From Hansschlegelia beijingensis (GTDB taxonomy: Bacteria; Pseudomonadota; Alphaproteobacteria; Rhizobiales; Methylopilaceae): a stretch of 64,000 bases of DNA. Numbering within the stretch: the stretch's first letter is position 1; every line of letters begins with the position of its first letter. Shown in pieces: positions 17,433 to 25,842 of this stretch. The notes below the pieces were generated by a model, which was given only the letters and a program-made list of their open reading frames with translations, had not been told where the DNA came from and searched no databases. The stretch is taken from assembly GCF_014196425.1 (NCBI RefSeq), contig NZ_JACIDR010000001.1, positions 248,001 to 312,000 of the forward strand, in the 5' to 3' direction. A program made the position numbers and the translations under genes.

Positions 17433-18335
17433 TCGGTCATCGGCTGCGGGCCGCGCGGCCAGAACCCGCGCGGCCGGCACGCCTTCGCCGGCCGATACGT
17501 CACCTAAACAATTCGTCTAGACGTACAATCGCGCAACATGCCGCCGCCCATGCGCTTGACGCACCTGCGCGGCATGTTGCGTTGCACGGTACGGGCTCTC
17601 GCAGAGACGGGGAGGGCGCGCCCCCGGGTCTGTCCGTGGCCTCGAATGGAGCGAAGCCGGCTCATCGACCGAAGCCACGCCAGGCGGGCCCGCTGGGGCG
17701 CGGATCAGAGCGCGCTGCGGTCCGTCGTTGAGTTCGCGCCCCGCCGATTTGTCCGACAGGCTGGCGCGTCGGATGCGCGCTCGACGCTTGGCGGCGTTGG
17801 AAAAATATAAGCCTAAGCAGACGTTTGTGCCTACGCGCTAGGCGGCTTCTGTTCAGTCGTGGCCCGCTTGATCGAGCTCGGAGGCAGACATGGCCGCAGA
17901 GCGCGTCTGCGTTCGGGTGCGGCGCCCGCGCACGCCGCGCGAGGCTCCTTTGGGGCTGATGCGTTCGGAGGCGCGCCGCAGAATCGGCTCCCTTCTGCGG
18001 TGCAAAAAACTGCGCCTCTTGGGCATCCGAAAGCGAAAAAAAGCAGCAACGACCGCTAGGCGCTGCGCCACAAAGAACGTCTAGATCATGCTCGAAAGGG
18101 GGCTCGCGCCGCCGCTTCGGGATTTGTCCTTCATCATTGATCGGCCCTTGAGACGGCAAGCAGACCGGGGCGGCGGGTCACGTCGTGTCGCAAGTCGATC
18201 TGCTGTTGGAGAGCATTATAGAGTCGCACCTAAAACTGAAAACTAGCGTAAAAGTGGCGAGATGATACTTCATGCAATCGGCGTATTCGAAGGTATTATG
18301 CTGTTTTGCATGGTGTTCACACGGAGAAACGAGAC
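17433..18335. other. Long intergenic region between hyuB and the urt-like operon
   Basis: About 900 bases in which I find no convincing gene. Open frames here give arginine-rich or low-complexity translations. Visible items are a 10-bp palindrome CGTCTAGACG near 17516, an AT-rich stretch around 17805-17820, and an inverted repeat CCGCAGAA/TTCTGCGG near 17980-18000. The last 130 bases are markedly AT-richer than the window and lead into the sigma-54 promoter, which fits upstream activator sites (for example NtrC); I could not identify such sites with confidence. Confidence 0.5.
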
Positions 18336-18351
18336 TGGCACGCGGCTTGCT
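18336..18351 (+). promoter_or_regulatory. Sigma-54 (-24/-12) promoter of the urt-like operon
   Basis: TGGCAC-GCGGC-TTGCT matches the sigma-54 consensus TGGCAC-N5-TTGCW at every defined base, with GG and GC exactly 10 bp apart. The expected start of transcription near 18362 leaves a leader of about 25 bases before the ATG at 18386, which has GGGGAG 7 bases upstream. This implies an enhancer-binding activator such as NtrC and nitrogen control of the transporter. None is encoded in the window. Confidence 0.85.
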
Positions 18352-18385
18352 GACATTGCACGACCTTCAAACGGGGAGAATGCCA

Positions 18386-19630
18386 ATGTCGATGACCCGC
18401 CGCACGATGCTCAGCGTCTCGGCAGCTTCGCTCGCCGCGCCTTACTTCTTCACGAGGTCGGCCCAGGCCGCCGGTCCGATCAAGGTCGGGGTGCTGTTCT
18501 CGCTCACCGGCGGCCTGTCGATCATCGAGAAGTCGCTGCGCGACGCGACCATGATGGCGATCGCGGAGGTGAACGCGGCCGGCGGCGTCGGCGGTCGCCA
18601 GATCGAGGCGATCGTCGAGGACGGAGCTTCCGACCCCAAGACCTACAATGAAAAGGCCTCCAAGCTCGTCATCCGCGACAAGTGCGTGACGGTGTTCGGC
18701 TCCTACACCTCGGCCAGCCGCAAGGCGGTGCTGCCGGTGTTCGAGAAGCGCAAGAATCTCTACGTCTACCCGACGTTCTACGAGGGCTTCGAGTGCTCGA
18801 AGAACGTGATCTACACCAATGCGGTGCCGAACCAGCAGCTGTCGAACTTCATCCCCTGGATCTCCAAGACCCTTGGCAAGAAGAAGTTCTTCATCGTCGG
18901 TTCGAACTACGTCTACCCGCGCGAGATGGCCAAGGTCTCCAAGATCCTGATCCAGCAGCAGGGCGGGGAATACGTCGCTGACGAGTATCTCGAGCTCGGC
19001 GATTCCGAGTGGGGTTCGATGGTCAACAAGATCAAGAACTCGGGCTGCGACGCCGTCATCTCCAACGTGGTCGGCGACTCGATCGTGGCGTTCTACCGCG
19101 AGTTCAAGAACCAGGGTCTTTCGCAGGACAAGATCCCGATCTGCGCCTCGGTGACCTCGGAGATCGAGATCGCCGCGATGGGCCCGGAATACGCCGCCGG
19201 CAGCTACTCGTCCTTCCCGTATCTGATGGCGATCGACACCGACGCCAACAAGAGCTTCATCGAGCGCTACCGGAAGTTCGTCAACGATCCCAAGGCGGTG
19301 ACGCACAGCCCGCTGCAGTCGGCCTATATGGGCGTGTTCCTCTGGAAGCAGGCCTGCGAGAAGGCCGGCGAACTCGAGCCGCTCGCCATCCGGGACGCCT
19401 TCAAGGGGCAGGAGATGGACGCCCCGATCGGCCGCGTGAAGATCGATGGCGAGAACCTCCACACCTACCTGACGCCGCGCATCGCCCAGTGGGGGGCGGA
19501 CGGCCAGGGCAAGATCGTCGACGAGTACAAGGAGCCGCTGCGGCCGCTGCCCTATGCGGCCTATGGCGAGACCGCCGACAACCTGTTCTGCAAAGAGAGC
19601 GGCCTCGACAGCTCCAAGCTGAAGCTCTGA
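18386..19630 (+). CDS. urtA: Urea/short-chain amide ABC transporter, substrate-binding protein
   Basis: Periplasmic binding protein of 414 residues in the UrtA/AmiC group. The N-terminus MSMTRRTMLSVSAASLAAPY, ending at RSAQA, looks like a Tat signal. Motifs include KVGVLFSLTGGLSIIEKSLR, VEDGASDPKTYNEKASKL, YTSASRKAVLPVFEKR and FYEGFECSKNVIYTNAVPNQ, which are characteristic of UrtA. The ATG at 18386 is preferred over ATG at 18380 because the spacing to GGGGAG is 7 rather than 1. It is the first gene after the sigma-54 promoter. It is paralogous to the cytoplasmic sensor at 11.35 kb, so importer and sensor may recognise the same or a related amide. Urea itself is possible. Confidence 0.88.
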   Translation: MSMTRRTMLSVSAASLAAPYFFTRSAQAAGPIKVGVLFSLTGGLSIIEKSLRDATMMAIAEVNAAGGVGGRQIEAIVEDGASDPKTYNEKASKLVIRDKCVTVFGSYTSASRKAVLPVFEKRKNLYVYPTFYEGFECSKNVIYTNAVPNQQLSNFIPWISKTLGKKKFFIVGSNYVYPREMAKVSKILIQQQGGEYVADEYLELGDSEWGSMVNKIKNSGCDAVISNVVGDSIVAFYREFKNQGLSQDKIPICASVTSEIEIAAMGPEYAAGSYSSFPYLMAIDTDANKSFIERYRKFVNDPKAVTHSPLQSAYMGVFLWKQACEKAGELEPLAIRDAFKGQEMDAPIGRVKIDGENLHTYLTPRIAQWGADGQGKIVDEYKEPLRPLPYAAYGETADNLFCKESGLDSSKLKL

Positions 19631-19641
19631 TCAAGCCCTGA

Positions 19642-19667
19642 CGACCGGTCGCCATGGCGGCCGGTCG
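19642..19667 (+). promoter_or_regulatory. Intercistronic stem-loop between urtA and urtB
   Basis: CGACCGG and CCGGTCG with inner CGCC/GGCG form an almost continuous 12-bp stem in the 61-base gap. Such hairpins after binding-protein genes commonly stabilise the upstream mRNA and raise the ratio of binding protein to membrane subunits. That function here is inferred. Confidence 0.6.
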
Positions 19668-19691
19668 CAAGCATCAATCGAGGTCAGGTTC

Positions 19692-20585
19692 ATGGTAGAC
19701 ACGTTATTCATCGGTCTAAGCGTCGGCTCGGTGCTTCTGCTGGTCGCGCTTGGACTCGCGATCACCTACGGCGCCATGGGGGTCATCAACATGGCCCATG
19801 GCGAGATGGTGATGCTCGGGGCCTATACGACGGTGATGACGTCGACCTGGCTCGGTCTGGGGATCTGGTGGTCGCTGCCGATCGCCTTCGTGGTCACGGC
19901 CCTCGTGGGGCTGCTCATCGAGCGCCTGATCATCCGCCGCCTCTATGGCCGATTGCTCGACACCCTGCTCGCCACATGGGGCGTGGCGATCCTGATCCAG
20001 CAGATGATCCGGCTGGAGTTCGGCCTGTCCTTCTTCGGGATCCACATCCAGGGGCTCGGGCCGGGCCTGCAGAACATGTCCATCCCCGACGTATTGGCGG
20101 GAACGATCAATATCTTCGGGGCTGAGTTCAACAAGTACCGCGTCTTCATGATCCTGGTCTGCGCCCTCATGACCGGCGTGACCTGGTTCATCATGTACAA
20201 GACCAGCGTCGGCATGCAGGTGCGCGCCATCATCCGCAACGCCAGGATGGCGGCCGCCTGCGGCATCGACGTGAAGCGCGTCAACGCGCTGACCTTCGCG
20301 TTCGGCTCCGGGCTCGCGGGCGTGGCGGGCGTCCTGATGGCCGGCTTCAAGACCGTCTTCCCCGACATGAGCACGCCGATGGTGGTCGACGGCTTCCTGG
20401 TCGTCGTGGTCGGCGGCATCGGCAGCCTGATCGGCAGCATCCTGGCGGCCGGGCTGCTCGGACAGGTCAACGCGCTCGTGGCGTGGGGCCACAACGACGT
20501 CATCGCCCGCGCGGTGGTGTTCGCGGTCGTCATCCTGACCATCGTGCTGAAGCCCAACGGGCTGTTCGCTTACAAGAGGCGCTGA
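19692..20585 (+). CDS. urtB: Urea/amide ABC transporter permease (LivH/UrtB type)
   Basis: Hydrophobic 297-residue inner-membrane permease of the branched-chain amino acid/urea family. Typical features are TYGAMGVINMAHGEMVMLGAY near the N-terminus, YGRLLDTLLATWGVAILIQQ, the cytoplasmic coupling segment VRAIIRNARMAAACGIDVKR and the C-terminal VVVGGIGSLIGSILAAGLLG. It lacks the long periplasmic N-terminal domain of some UrtB proteins. It is followed one base later by the second permease gene. Confidence 0.9.
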   Translation: MVDTLFIGLSVGSVLLLVALGLAITYGAMGVINMAHGEMVMLGAYTTVMTSTWLGLGIWWSLPIAFVVTALVGLLIERLIIRRLYGRLLDTLLATWGVAILIQQMIRLEFGLSFFGIHIQGLGPGLQNMSIPDVLAGTINIFGAEFNKYRVFMILVCALMTGVTWFIMYKTSVGMQVRAIIRNARMAAACGIDVKRVNALTFAFGSGLAGVAGVLMAGFKTVFPDMSTPMVVDGFLVVVVGGIGSLIGSILAAGLLGQVNALVAWGHNDVIARAVVFAVVILTIVLKPNGLFAYKRR

Positions 20586-20586
20586 G

Positions 20587-21735
20587 ATGCAAGCCACAAA
20601 GCTGCGGCTGAATCTGGCCGTCTACCTCATATTCATCGCCTGCATCCTGCTCGCCCCGATGTTCCTGGAGGAGTTCGCGCTCAACCGGCTCGCCAAGTTC
20701 CTCGTCTTCGGAATGCTTGGCGTCGCCATCGCGCTGTCGTGGGGCTATGCGGGCATCCTCAATCTCGGCCAGGGGCTGTTCTTCGGCCTCGGGGCTTACA
20801 TGCTCGGCATGTCGCTGAAGCTCGCGAGCCCGACCAGCATGGCGCAGGGCTCCGATACGCCCGTGCCGGACTTCATGCTGTGGAACGCGGAGCCGGGCTC
20901 CAAGACCGACCTCTGCTGCATCAATGGCGGCTCATGGCTGTGGATCCCGTTCCAGAGCCACTGGTTCGGCATCCTGATGGGGATGGCGCTGCCCACTCTG
21001 GTGGCGTTCGGCCTCGGCACGGTGGTGTTCCGCAAGCGGATCGCCGGCGTCTTCGTGTCGGTGATCACGCTCGCCTGCGTGCTGCTGGTCCGCCTGCTGA
21101 TCGTGGACGCCCAGCCGCTCACCAATGGCTGGAACGGTCTCACCGACCTCGGCGTGCTGACCATCGGCGAGACCGAGTTCGACCCGTACAGCGCCACGAC
21201 CTACTACCTCGTCGCGATCTCGCTTTCGGTCACGCTCATCCTCGGCCGGCTGCTGACCGAGACGCGCAGCGGCATGATCCTCCAGGCGATCCGCGACGAC
21301 TACAACCGCGCGCGCTACCTCGGCTTCGAGGTGTCGTCCTTCCAGGTGTTCTTCTTCTGCGCGTCGGCCCTGATCGCCGGCTATGCGGGCATGCTCTACG
21401 TCATCGTCGCGGAGTTCGCCTCGCCCTCCTTCATGGAGCTGTCCTTCTCGATCACCATGGTGGTGTGGGCGGCCGTGGGCGGCCGGGGCTCGCTGATCGG
21501 CGCCTGCATCGGCGCGCTGCTGATCAACGTGATCGAGACTTCGGTGAGCGAGACCCCTGCGCTGGTCGAGGCGTGGAAGGTCATCATCGGCCTGATCTTC
21601 GTCCTTGTCGTGCTGTTCATGCCGCAGGGCATCGCCGGCCTCGCGAGCTCCGTGACGGACCGGGCGCTGGAGCGTTTCAGCGGCCGCGCCGCCCGTCTGC
21701 GGCAGGCCGACAGCCAGCACCAGCCTGCGGAGTGA
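20587..21735 (+). CDS. urtC: Urea/amide ABC transporter permease (LivM/UrtC type)
   Basis: Second permease, 382 residues with multiple hydrophobic helices. LSWGYAGILNLGQGLFFGLG is the LivM/UrtC signature. The coupling helix reads MILQAIRDDYNRARYLGFEV, and AAVGGRGSLIGACIGALLIN closes the core. A hydrophilic loop (about residues 80-120, with DTPVPDFMLWNAEPGSKTDL) is also found in UrtC. It is 7 bases from the ATPase gene. Confidence 0.9.
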   Translation: MQATKLRLNLAVYLIFIACILLAPMFLEEFALNRLAKFLVFGMLGVAIALSWGYAGILNLGQGLFFGLGAYMLGMSLKLASPTSMAQGSDTPVPDFMLWNAEPGSKTDLCCINGGSWLWIPFQSHWFGILMGMALPTLVAFGLGTVVFRKRIAGVFVSVITLACVLLVRLLIVDAQPLTNGWNGLTDLGVLTIGETEFDPYSATTYYLVAISLSVTLILGRLLTETRSGMILQAIRDDYNRARYLGFEVSSFQVFFFCASALIAGYAGMLYVIVAEFASPSFMELSFSITMVVWAAVGGRGSLIGACIGALLINVIETSVSETPALVEAWKVIIGLIFVLVVLFMPQGIAGLASSVTDRALERFSGRAARLRQADSQHQPAE

Positions 21736-21742
21736 TCGAGCA

Positions 21743-22492
21743 ATGACTGTCGCAGCCCTGACCCTGGACGGACTCGGCGTCGCCTTCGCGGGCTTCAAAG
21801 CCGTCGACGGCGTCTCGATCATCATCGAAGAGGGAGAACTGCGGGTCGTGCTCGGCGCCAACGGCGCCGGCAAGACCACGCTGATGGACCTGATCAGCGG
21901 CAAGACCCGGAACACCTCCGGCCGGGTCTTCCTCTACGACACCGACATCACGCACTGGCAGGAGCACCAGATCGCGCGCGCCGGGATCGGCCGCAAGTTC
22001 CAGATCCCGAGCGTCTTCCGGGAGCTCTCGGTGCGGCGGAACCTCGAGGTCGCGAGCTTCGAGACGCCGGGCGTGTTCTCGAACCTCTCGCTTCGCCAGA
22101 CCGCCGCGAGCAAGCGGCGGGTCGAGGAGGCCCTGGAACTGACCGGACTCGGGCCGCAGGCGGATCGTCTCGCCGGCGGCCTCAGCCACGGCCAGACCCA
22201 ATGGCTCGAGCTCGGCATGCTGATCACCCAGAACCCGAAGATCCTGCTGCTCGACGAGCCGACCGCCGGCATGACGCAGGCCGAGACCCACAAGACCACC
22301 GAGATCCTCAACGCGCTGCGCGGCAAGCACACGATCATCGTCGTCGAGCACGACATGGCCTTCGTGCGCGAGGTCGCCCGGCGGATCACCGTGATGCATC
22401 TCGGCCAGGTGCTCGCCGAGGGCGACATCAAGACCATCGAGAAGGACGAGCGGGTGAAGCAGGCCTATCTCGGCTCGAAGGGGATCATGTGA
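21743..22492 (+). CDS. urtD: Urea/amide ABC transporter ATPase (LivG/UrtD type)
   Basis: Cytoplasmic ATPase of 249 residues. It has Walker A GANGAGKTT, the UrtD-like IGRKFQIPSVFRELSVRRNL, a signature motif LSHGQTQWLELGM and Walker B ILLLDEPTAGMT, with the switch His in VVEHDMAFVR. The Gln-Thr-Gln after LSHG is typical of UrtD rather than LivG. The gene overlaps the next ATPase start (TGATG). Confidence 0.9.
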   Translation: MTVAALTLDGLGVAFAGFKAVDGVSIIIEEGELRVVLGANGAGKTTLMDLISGKTRNTSGRVFLYDTDITHWQEHQIARAGIGRKFQIPSVFRELSVRRNLEVASFETPGVFSNLSLRQTAASKRRVEEALELTGLGPQADRLAGGLSHGQTQWLELGMLITQNPKILLLDEPTAGMTQAETHKTTEILNALRGKHTIIVVEHDMAFVREVARRITVMHLGQVLAEGDIKTIEKDERVKQAYLGSKGIM

Positions 22493-23187
22493 TGCTGAGC
22501 GTCGCCAACATCGACAGCTACTACGCGCGCAGCCAGATCCTGCATCGCGTCACGGCCGACATCCCGACCGGCGAGATCACCGCCGTGCTCGGGAGGAACG
22601 GGGTCGGCAAGACCACCTTCCTGAAGACCATCATGGGCCTGACCGACAGGATGTCGGGGCAGATCACCCTGGACGGCAAGCCGCTCGGGACGGAGCCGAC
22701 CTTCCGGCGCGCGCGCGCCGGCATCGCCTATGTGCCGCAGGGACGCGAGATCGTTCCCGACTTCACGGTGCGCGAGAACATCCTGATGGGCGCCTTCGCG
22801 GCCCCTCCGGGCGAGCGCGAAGTGCCGCCGCTGGTCGGCGAGCTGTTCCCCTATCTGCGGGACAACATGAACCGGCACGGCGGGCTGCTGTCGGGCGGGC
22901 AGCAGCAGCAGCTCGCCATCGCGCGGGCGCTCGCGGCCAAGCCCAGCATCCTGCTGCTCGACGAGCCGACCGAGGGCATCCAGCCCAACATCGTCGAGGA
23001 GATCGAGAACATCATCATCCGGCTCAACAAGGAGCTCGGCCTGACCATCATCCTTGTCGAGCAGAACCTCGAATTCGCCCGCCGCGCGGGAGACAACTTC
23101 GTGATGATGGAGAAGGGCCGGATCGTGGCCTCGGGCCGGATGAGCGACCTGACGGACGACCTCATCCACCGCCACCTCGCCGTCTGA
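22492..23187 (+). CDS. urtE: Urea/amide ABC transporter ATPase (LivF/UrtE type)
   Basis: Second ATPase, 231 residues. It carries MLSVANIDSYYARSQILH, Walker A GRNGVGKTT, the family motif GIAYVPQGREIVPDFTVREN, signature LSGGQQQQLAIARAL, Walker B ILLLDEPTEGIQPNIVEEI and the switch His position replaced by Gln (LVEQNLEFARR), which is normal for LivF/UrtE. The ATG overlaps the urtD stop, so the two ATPases are translationally coupled. It completes the five-gene transporter. Confidence 0.9.
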   Translation: MLSVANIDSYYARSQILHRVTADIPTGEITAVLGRNGVGKTTFLKTIMGLTDRMSGQITLDGKPLGTEPTFRRARAGIAYVPQGREIVPDFTVRENILMGAFAAPPGEREVPPLVGELFPYLRDNMNRHGGLLSGGQQQQLAIARALAAKPSILLLDEPTEGIQPNIVEEIENIIIRLNKELGLTIILVEQNLEFARRAGDNFVMMEKGRIVASGRMSDLTDDLIHRHLAV

Positions 23188-23353
23188 GGCCGCCGGCCCG
23201 CTTCACCGGCGCCTCTCCCGAAAAGCGCGGCCGGCCGAGGGGGCCGCGGCGCGTGGACCGGCCCGCCTTCCCGCCCCAAGGGTCAATCCGAAACCGTGGA
23301 TCGTCGGAGCGCCGGCGATCCGCCTCGGGAGCCCCTTTCGGGCGGCTGAACGG

Positions 23354-23397
23354 CGGCGCCCCCCGGACGCCCCCGGGGGCGCCGTTCGTTCTCTCTT
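23354..23397 (+). terminator. Terminator after the urt-like operon
   Basis: A 10-bp GC stem (CGGCGCCCCC at 23354-23363 with GGGGGCGCCG at 23375-23384), 11-nt loop, is followed by a T-rich tail (TTCGTTCTCTCTT). It would separate the transporter operon from the MOSC gene 24 bases further on. Confidence 0.5.
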
Positions 23398-23420
23398 CCC
23401 GTCGGAGCAAAGGCGCGCAA

Positions 23421-24260
23421 ATGATCACAGGACGTCTCGAGGCGATCTGGCGTCACCCGGTGAAATCCCTGCTCGGGGAGAGCCTCGGCGCCGCCGCGAT
23501 CGGCCCGGCGGGCGTCGAGGGGGACAGGGCCTACGCGCTGGTCGACGTCGAAACCGGCAAGGTCGCCAGCGCGAAGCGCCCGCAGCTCTGGCGGCGGCTG
23601 CTTGAGGTCGGCGCCGAGACCGCGCCGGACGGAGAGCTTCGGGTGCGCTTTCCGGCCCGTGACCCGGAGCCGCTCGGCGGGGCCGGAATCGATCAGCTCT
23701 TCTCCGAGTTTCTCGGCCGCAAGGTCCGGCTCTCCGCTCTCCGGCGGAGCAGCCAGAGCCTCGACCGCTCCGTGCCCGAGGAGGTGCTGGCGGCGGGCGA
23801 GGGGGAGGCGGTCGGCATGACCGATCTGCCGATCGCGCAGGCGGCGCCTGACGGCGGCTTCTTCGACTACGCCCCGATCCATGTGCTGACGCGCGCGAGC
23901 CTCGATCGCATCCGCCAAGCGTGCGGCGACGACACGGTGACGGCCGAACGCTATCGGCCGAACCTCGTGATCGACTGTCCGGACGCGCCGGCCTTCGCCG
24001 AGAACGGCTGGACGGGCGGCGAGATCCAGATCGGCGGCGCGGCGCTGAAGATCATCTGCCCCACCCCGCGCTGCTCGGTGCCGATGCTCGCTCAAGGGGC
24101 GCTCGGCAGGGCGCCGGGCGCGCTGACGGCCGTGCTCGAGCTCAACCGCATCGAACTGCCGGACTTCGGCCCCGGCCTCTATCCGTGCCTCGGCGCCTTC
24201 GCGGCGCCGGCCGCTCCCGGTCGGGTGAGGGTGGGCGATCCCGTCAGCGTCCTCATCTGA
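23421..24260 (+). CDS. MOSC domain-containing protein
   Basis: 279 residues with an N-terminal beta-barrel region (LEAIWRHPVKSLLGESLGAA, GVEGDRAYALVD) and a MOSC core (AERYRPNLVIDCPDAPAFAE, then CPTPRCSVPMLAQG). MOSC proteins bind or transfer sulfur or the molybdenum cofactor. The Cys in PTPRCSVP is at the usual conserved position. The family includes mARC-like and YiiM-like proteins, and the substrate is not predictable. Start ATG 23421 follows GGAGCAAAGG. Its 3' end overlaps the convergent copCD gene by 8 bases. The molybdenum hydroxylase at 51-54 kb is a possible but distant client. Confidence 0.85.
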   Translation: MITGRLEAIWRHPVKSLLGESLGAAAIGPAGVEGDRAYALVDVETGKVASAKRPQLWRRLLEVGAETAPDGELRVRFPARDPEPLGGAGIDQLFSEFLGRKVRLSALRRSSQSLDRSVPEEVLAAGEGEAVGMTDLPIAQAAPDGGFFDYAPIHVLTRASLDRIRQACGDDTVTAERYRPNLVIDCPDAPAFAENGWTGGEIQIGGAALKIICPTPRCSVPMLAQGALGRAPGALTAVLELNRIELPDFGPGLYPCLGAFAAPAAPGRVRVGDPVSVLI

Positions 24261-25842
24261 CCACGTTGACGGAGGTCCTCACCGTCGCCTGTTCGAAATC
24301 CGAGATCAGGATGTCGACCCGCACCGTCCAGCGGCCGGGCGACGGAATGCTGACCTCGTCCACCACCCAGCTCGCGTCGGTGAGCCTGCGCGCCGGACGG
24401 CGGATCGGCTCCAATCGCCCGAGCGGATCGAGCAGGACGACGGTGACCTCCCTGGCCGCGAGCGGCGTGGCGTCGACGTTGAGAACGTTCACCGTCGCTT
24501 TGGAGCGGCCGACGCGGGCGGGGCTCAGCTCCAGGTTCGCCATCGCGCGCACGCCGTGGGCGTGGAACTGCAGTCCGTTCACGGTGACGGTCACGGCCTC
24601 CATGCTGCGCGGCGGCGGCGTGAAGCGCCACAGGCCGACGACGCCGAGCGTCAGCACGCCCAACAGCAGCTCGGCGGCGATCGTCCTGCGCAGCCGCCGG
24701 ATCGCGGCGGGGCGGCCCGCCGCCACCCCGCGCGCCAGGGCGAAACGGTTGACGGCGCCGAGCGCGAACATCGGCGCGACGAGCGCGAGCTTGGCGAGCA
24801 GCACGACCCCGTAGGCGCTGCTCCAGAGCTCCGAGACGGCGCCGAGCTGCGCCCACGCCATCACGAAGCCGGTGAGCAGCAGCACCGCCGAGGTGACGAA
24901 GATCGGCGCCGAGAAGCGGGCGAGGGCGGTCGCGCCTTCCCCGGGGGAGGAGCGCAGCGCGTTGAGCAGCGGAGCGAAGGAGCCGAGCCAGAGCAGAACC
25001 GCCGCGACGTGAAGCGCGATCGCAGGCTGCATCAGCCATGCGGGCTCCGCGGCGCGCGCATGTCCGTAGGCGACGAAGGCCGCCACGACGGCCGCCGCCG
25101 CGGCGGCGGACAGCCAGCGCCCGGCGGCTCCGCTGACGCCTCCCGTCGCGCAGACCAGCGCGAGGATCAGGGCGCAGCCGGCGAGGCCTGCGCCCAGCCC
25201 GAAGCCGTTCACGAGCAATGCGTTCCAGACGTCCGACGCCCGCAGGCCGGAGGCCCCGAGGCCGCTGACGTCGACCGCCTGCGCGTAGACGAAGGCCGCG
25301 AGGCTCAGCGCCCCAAGGCCGGCGGCGCCGGCCGCGAGCCGCATGTCGCCGCGCCGTTCGGCTGCGAACACCCAGTAGCGGAACAGGATCGCCCCGACGC
25401 TTGCGAACAGCCCGACCATCAGGAGGAAGCGCGCGGCCCAGCTCGGCGCCCGATAGGTGCTCCAGGCGAGGTCCTGCGCCGGCTCGGTCCCCGCGCCGAT
25501 CGTGAAGGTGATGCTGCCGCCGACCGGATGGCCGTCGGCCGAGGCCACGCGCCAGTTCAGGATCGCGGTTCCGGTCACGCCCTCAAGCGCGAGCGGAGCC
25601 TCGATCGTCGCCCCGTCGGCGCGCGGATCGGGCAGCCTGACGATCTCGCCGTCCGGGCGCAGCAGTCGAAAGGCGAGCGGCGTCACGGGCTCGCTGAACG
25701 TCAGCACGACGCGCGTCGGTGGCGCGTCGAGCGAGGCGCCGTCCGCAGGGGTCGCCGTCTGCAGGATGGCGTGGGCCTGCGCCGCGCCGCCCAGGAGGCA
25801 CAGCAGGACCGCGAAGGCCGCGATCCGAAGCAGCAGGCTCAA
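24253..25842 (-). CDS. CopC-CopD fusion copper protein with C-terminal YtkA-like domain
   Basis: Membrane copper uptake/resistance protein, 529 residues. After a signal peptide ending GGAAQA, the mature end AHAILQTATPADGASLDAPP is a CopC domain with the N-terminal His and the later DGHPVGGS His that hold Cu(II). Residues about 130-410 form the multi-helix CopD domain. The last 110 residues (from VTVTVNGLQFHAHGVRA) resemble a YtkA-type domain, the order found in Bacillus YcnJ. The start is a TTG whose TTGA overlaps the ycnI stop, which gives a complete signal peptide and tight coupling. The first in-frame ATG upstream would lie inside ycnI and add 26 or more odd residues. Confidence 0.85.
   Translation of the reverse strand: MSLLLRIAAFAVLLCLLGGAAQAHAILQTATPADGASLDAPPTRVVLTFSEPVTPLAFRLLRPDGEIVRLPDPRADGATIEAPLALEGVTGTAILNWRVASADGHPVGGSITFTIGAGTEPAQDLAWSTYRAPSWAARFLLMVGLFASVGAILFRYWVFAAERRGDMRLAAGAAGLGALSLAAFVYAQAVDVSGLGASGLRASDVWNALLVNGFGLGAGLAGCALILALVCATGGVSGAAGRWLSAAAAAAVVAAFVAYGHARAAEPAWLMQPAIALHVAAVLLWLGSFAPLLNALRSSPGEGATALARFSAPIFVTSAVLLLTGFVMAWAQLGAVSELWSSAYGVVLLAKLALVAPMFALGAVNRFALARGVAAGRPAAIRRLRRTIAAELLLGVLTLGVVGLWRFTPPPRSMEAVTVTVNGLQFHAHGVRAMANLELSPARVGRSKATVNVLNVDATPLAAREVTVVLLDPLGRLEPIRRPARRLTDASWVVDEVSIPSPGRWTVRVDILISDFEQATVRTSVNVVR

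Noticed and set aside
17538-18159. Several short open frames on both strands between hyuB and urtA
   Set aside because: Translations are Arg/Ala-rich without domain features or ribosome sites, and they overlap each other; they look like chance frames in GC-rich DNA.
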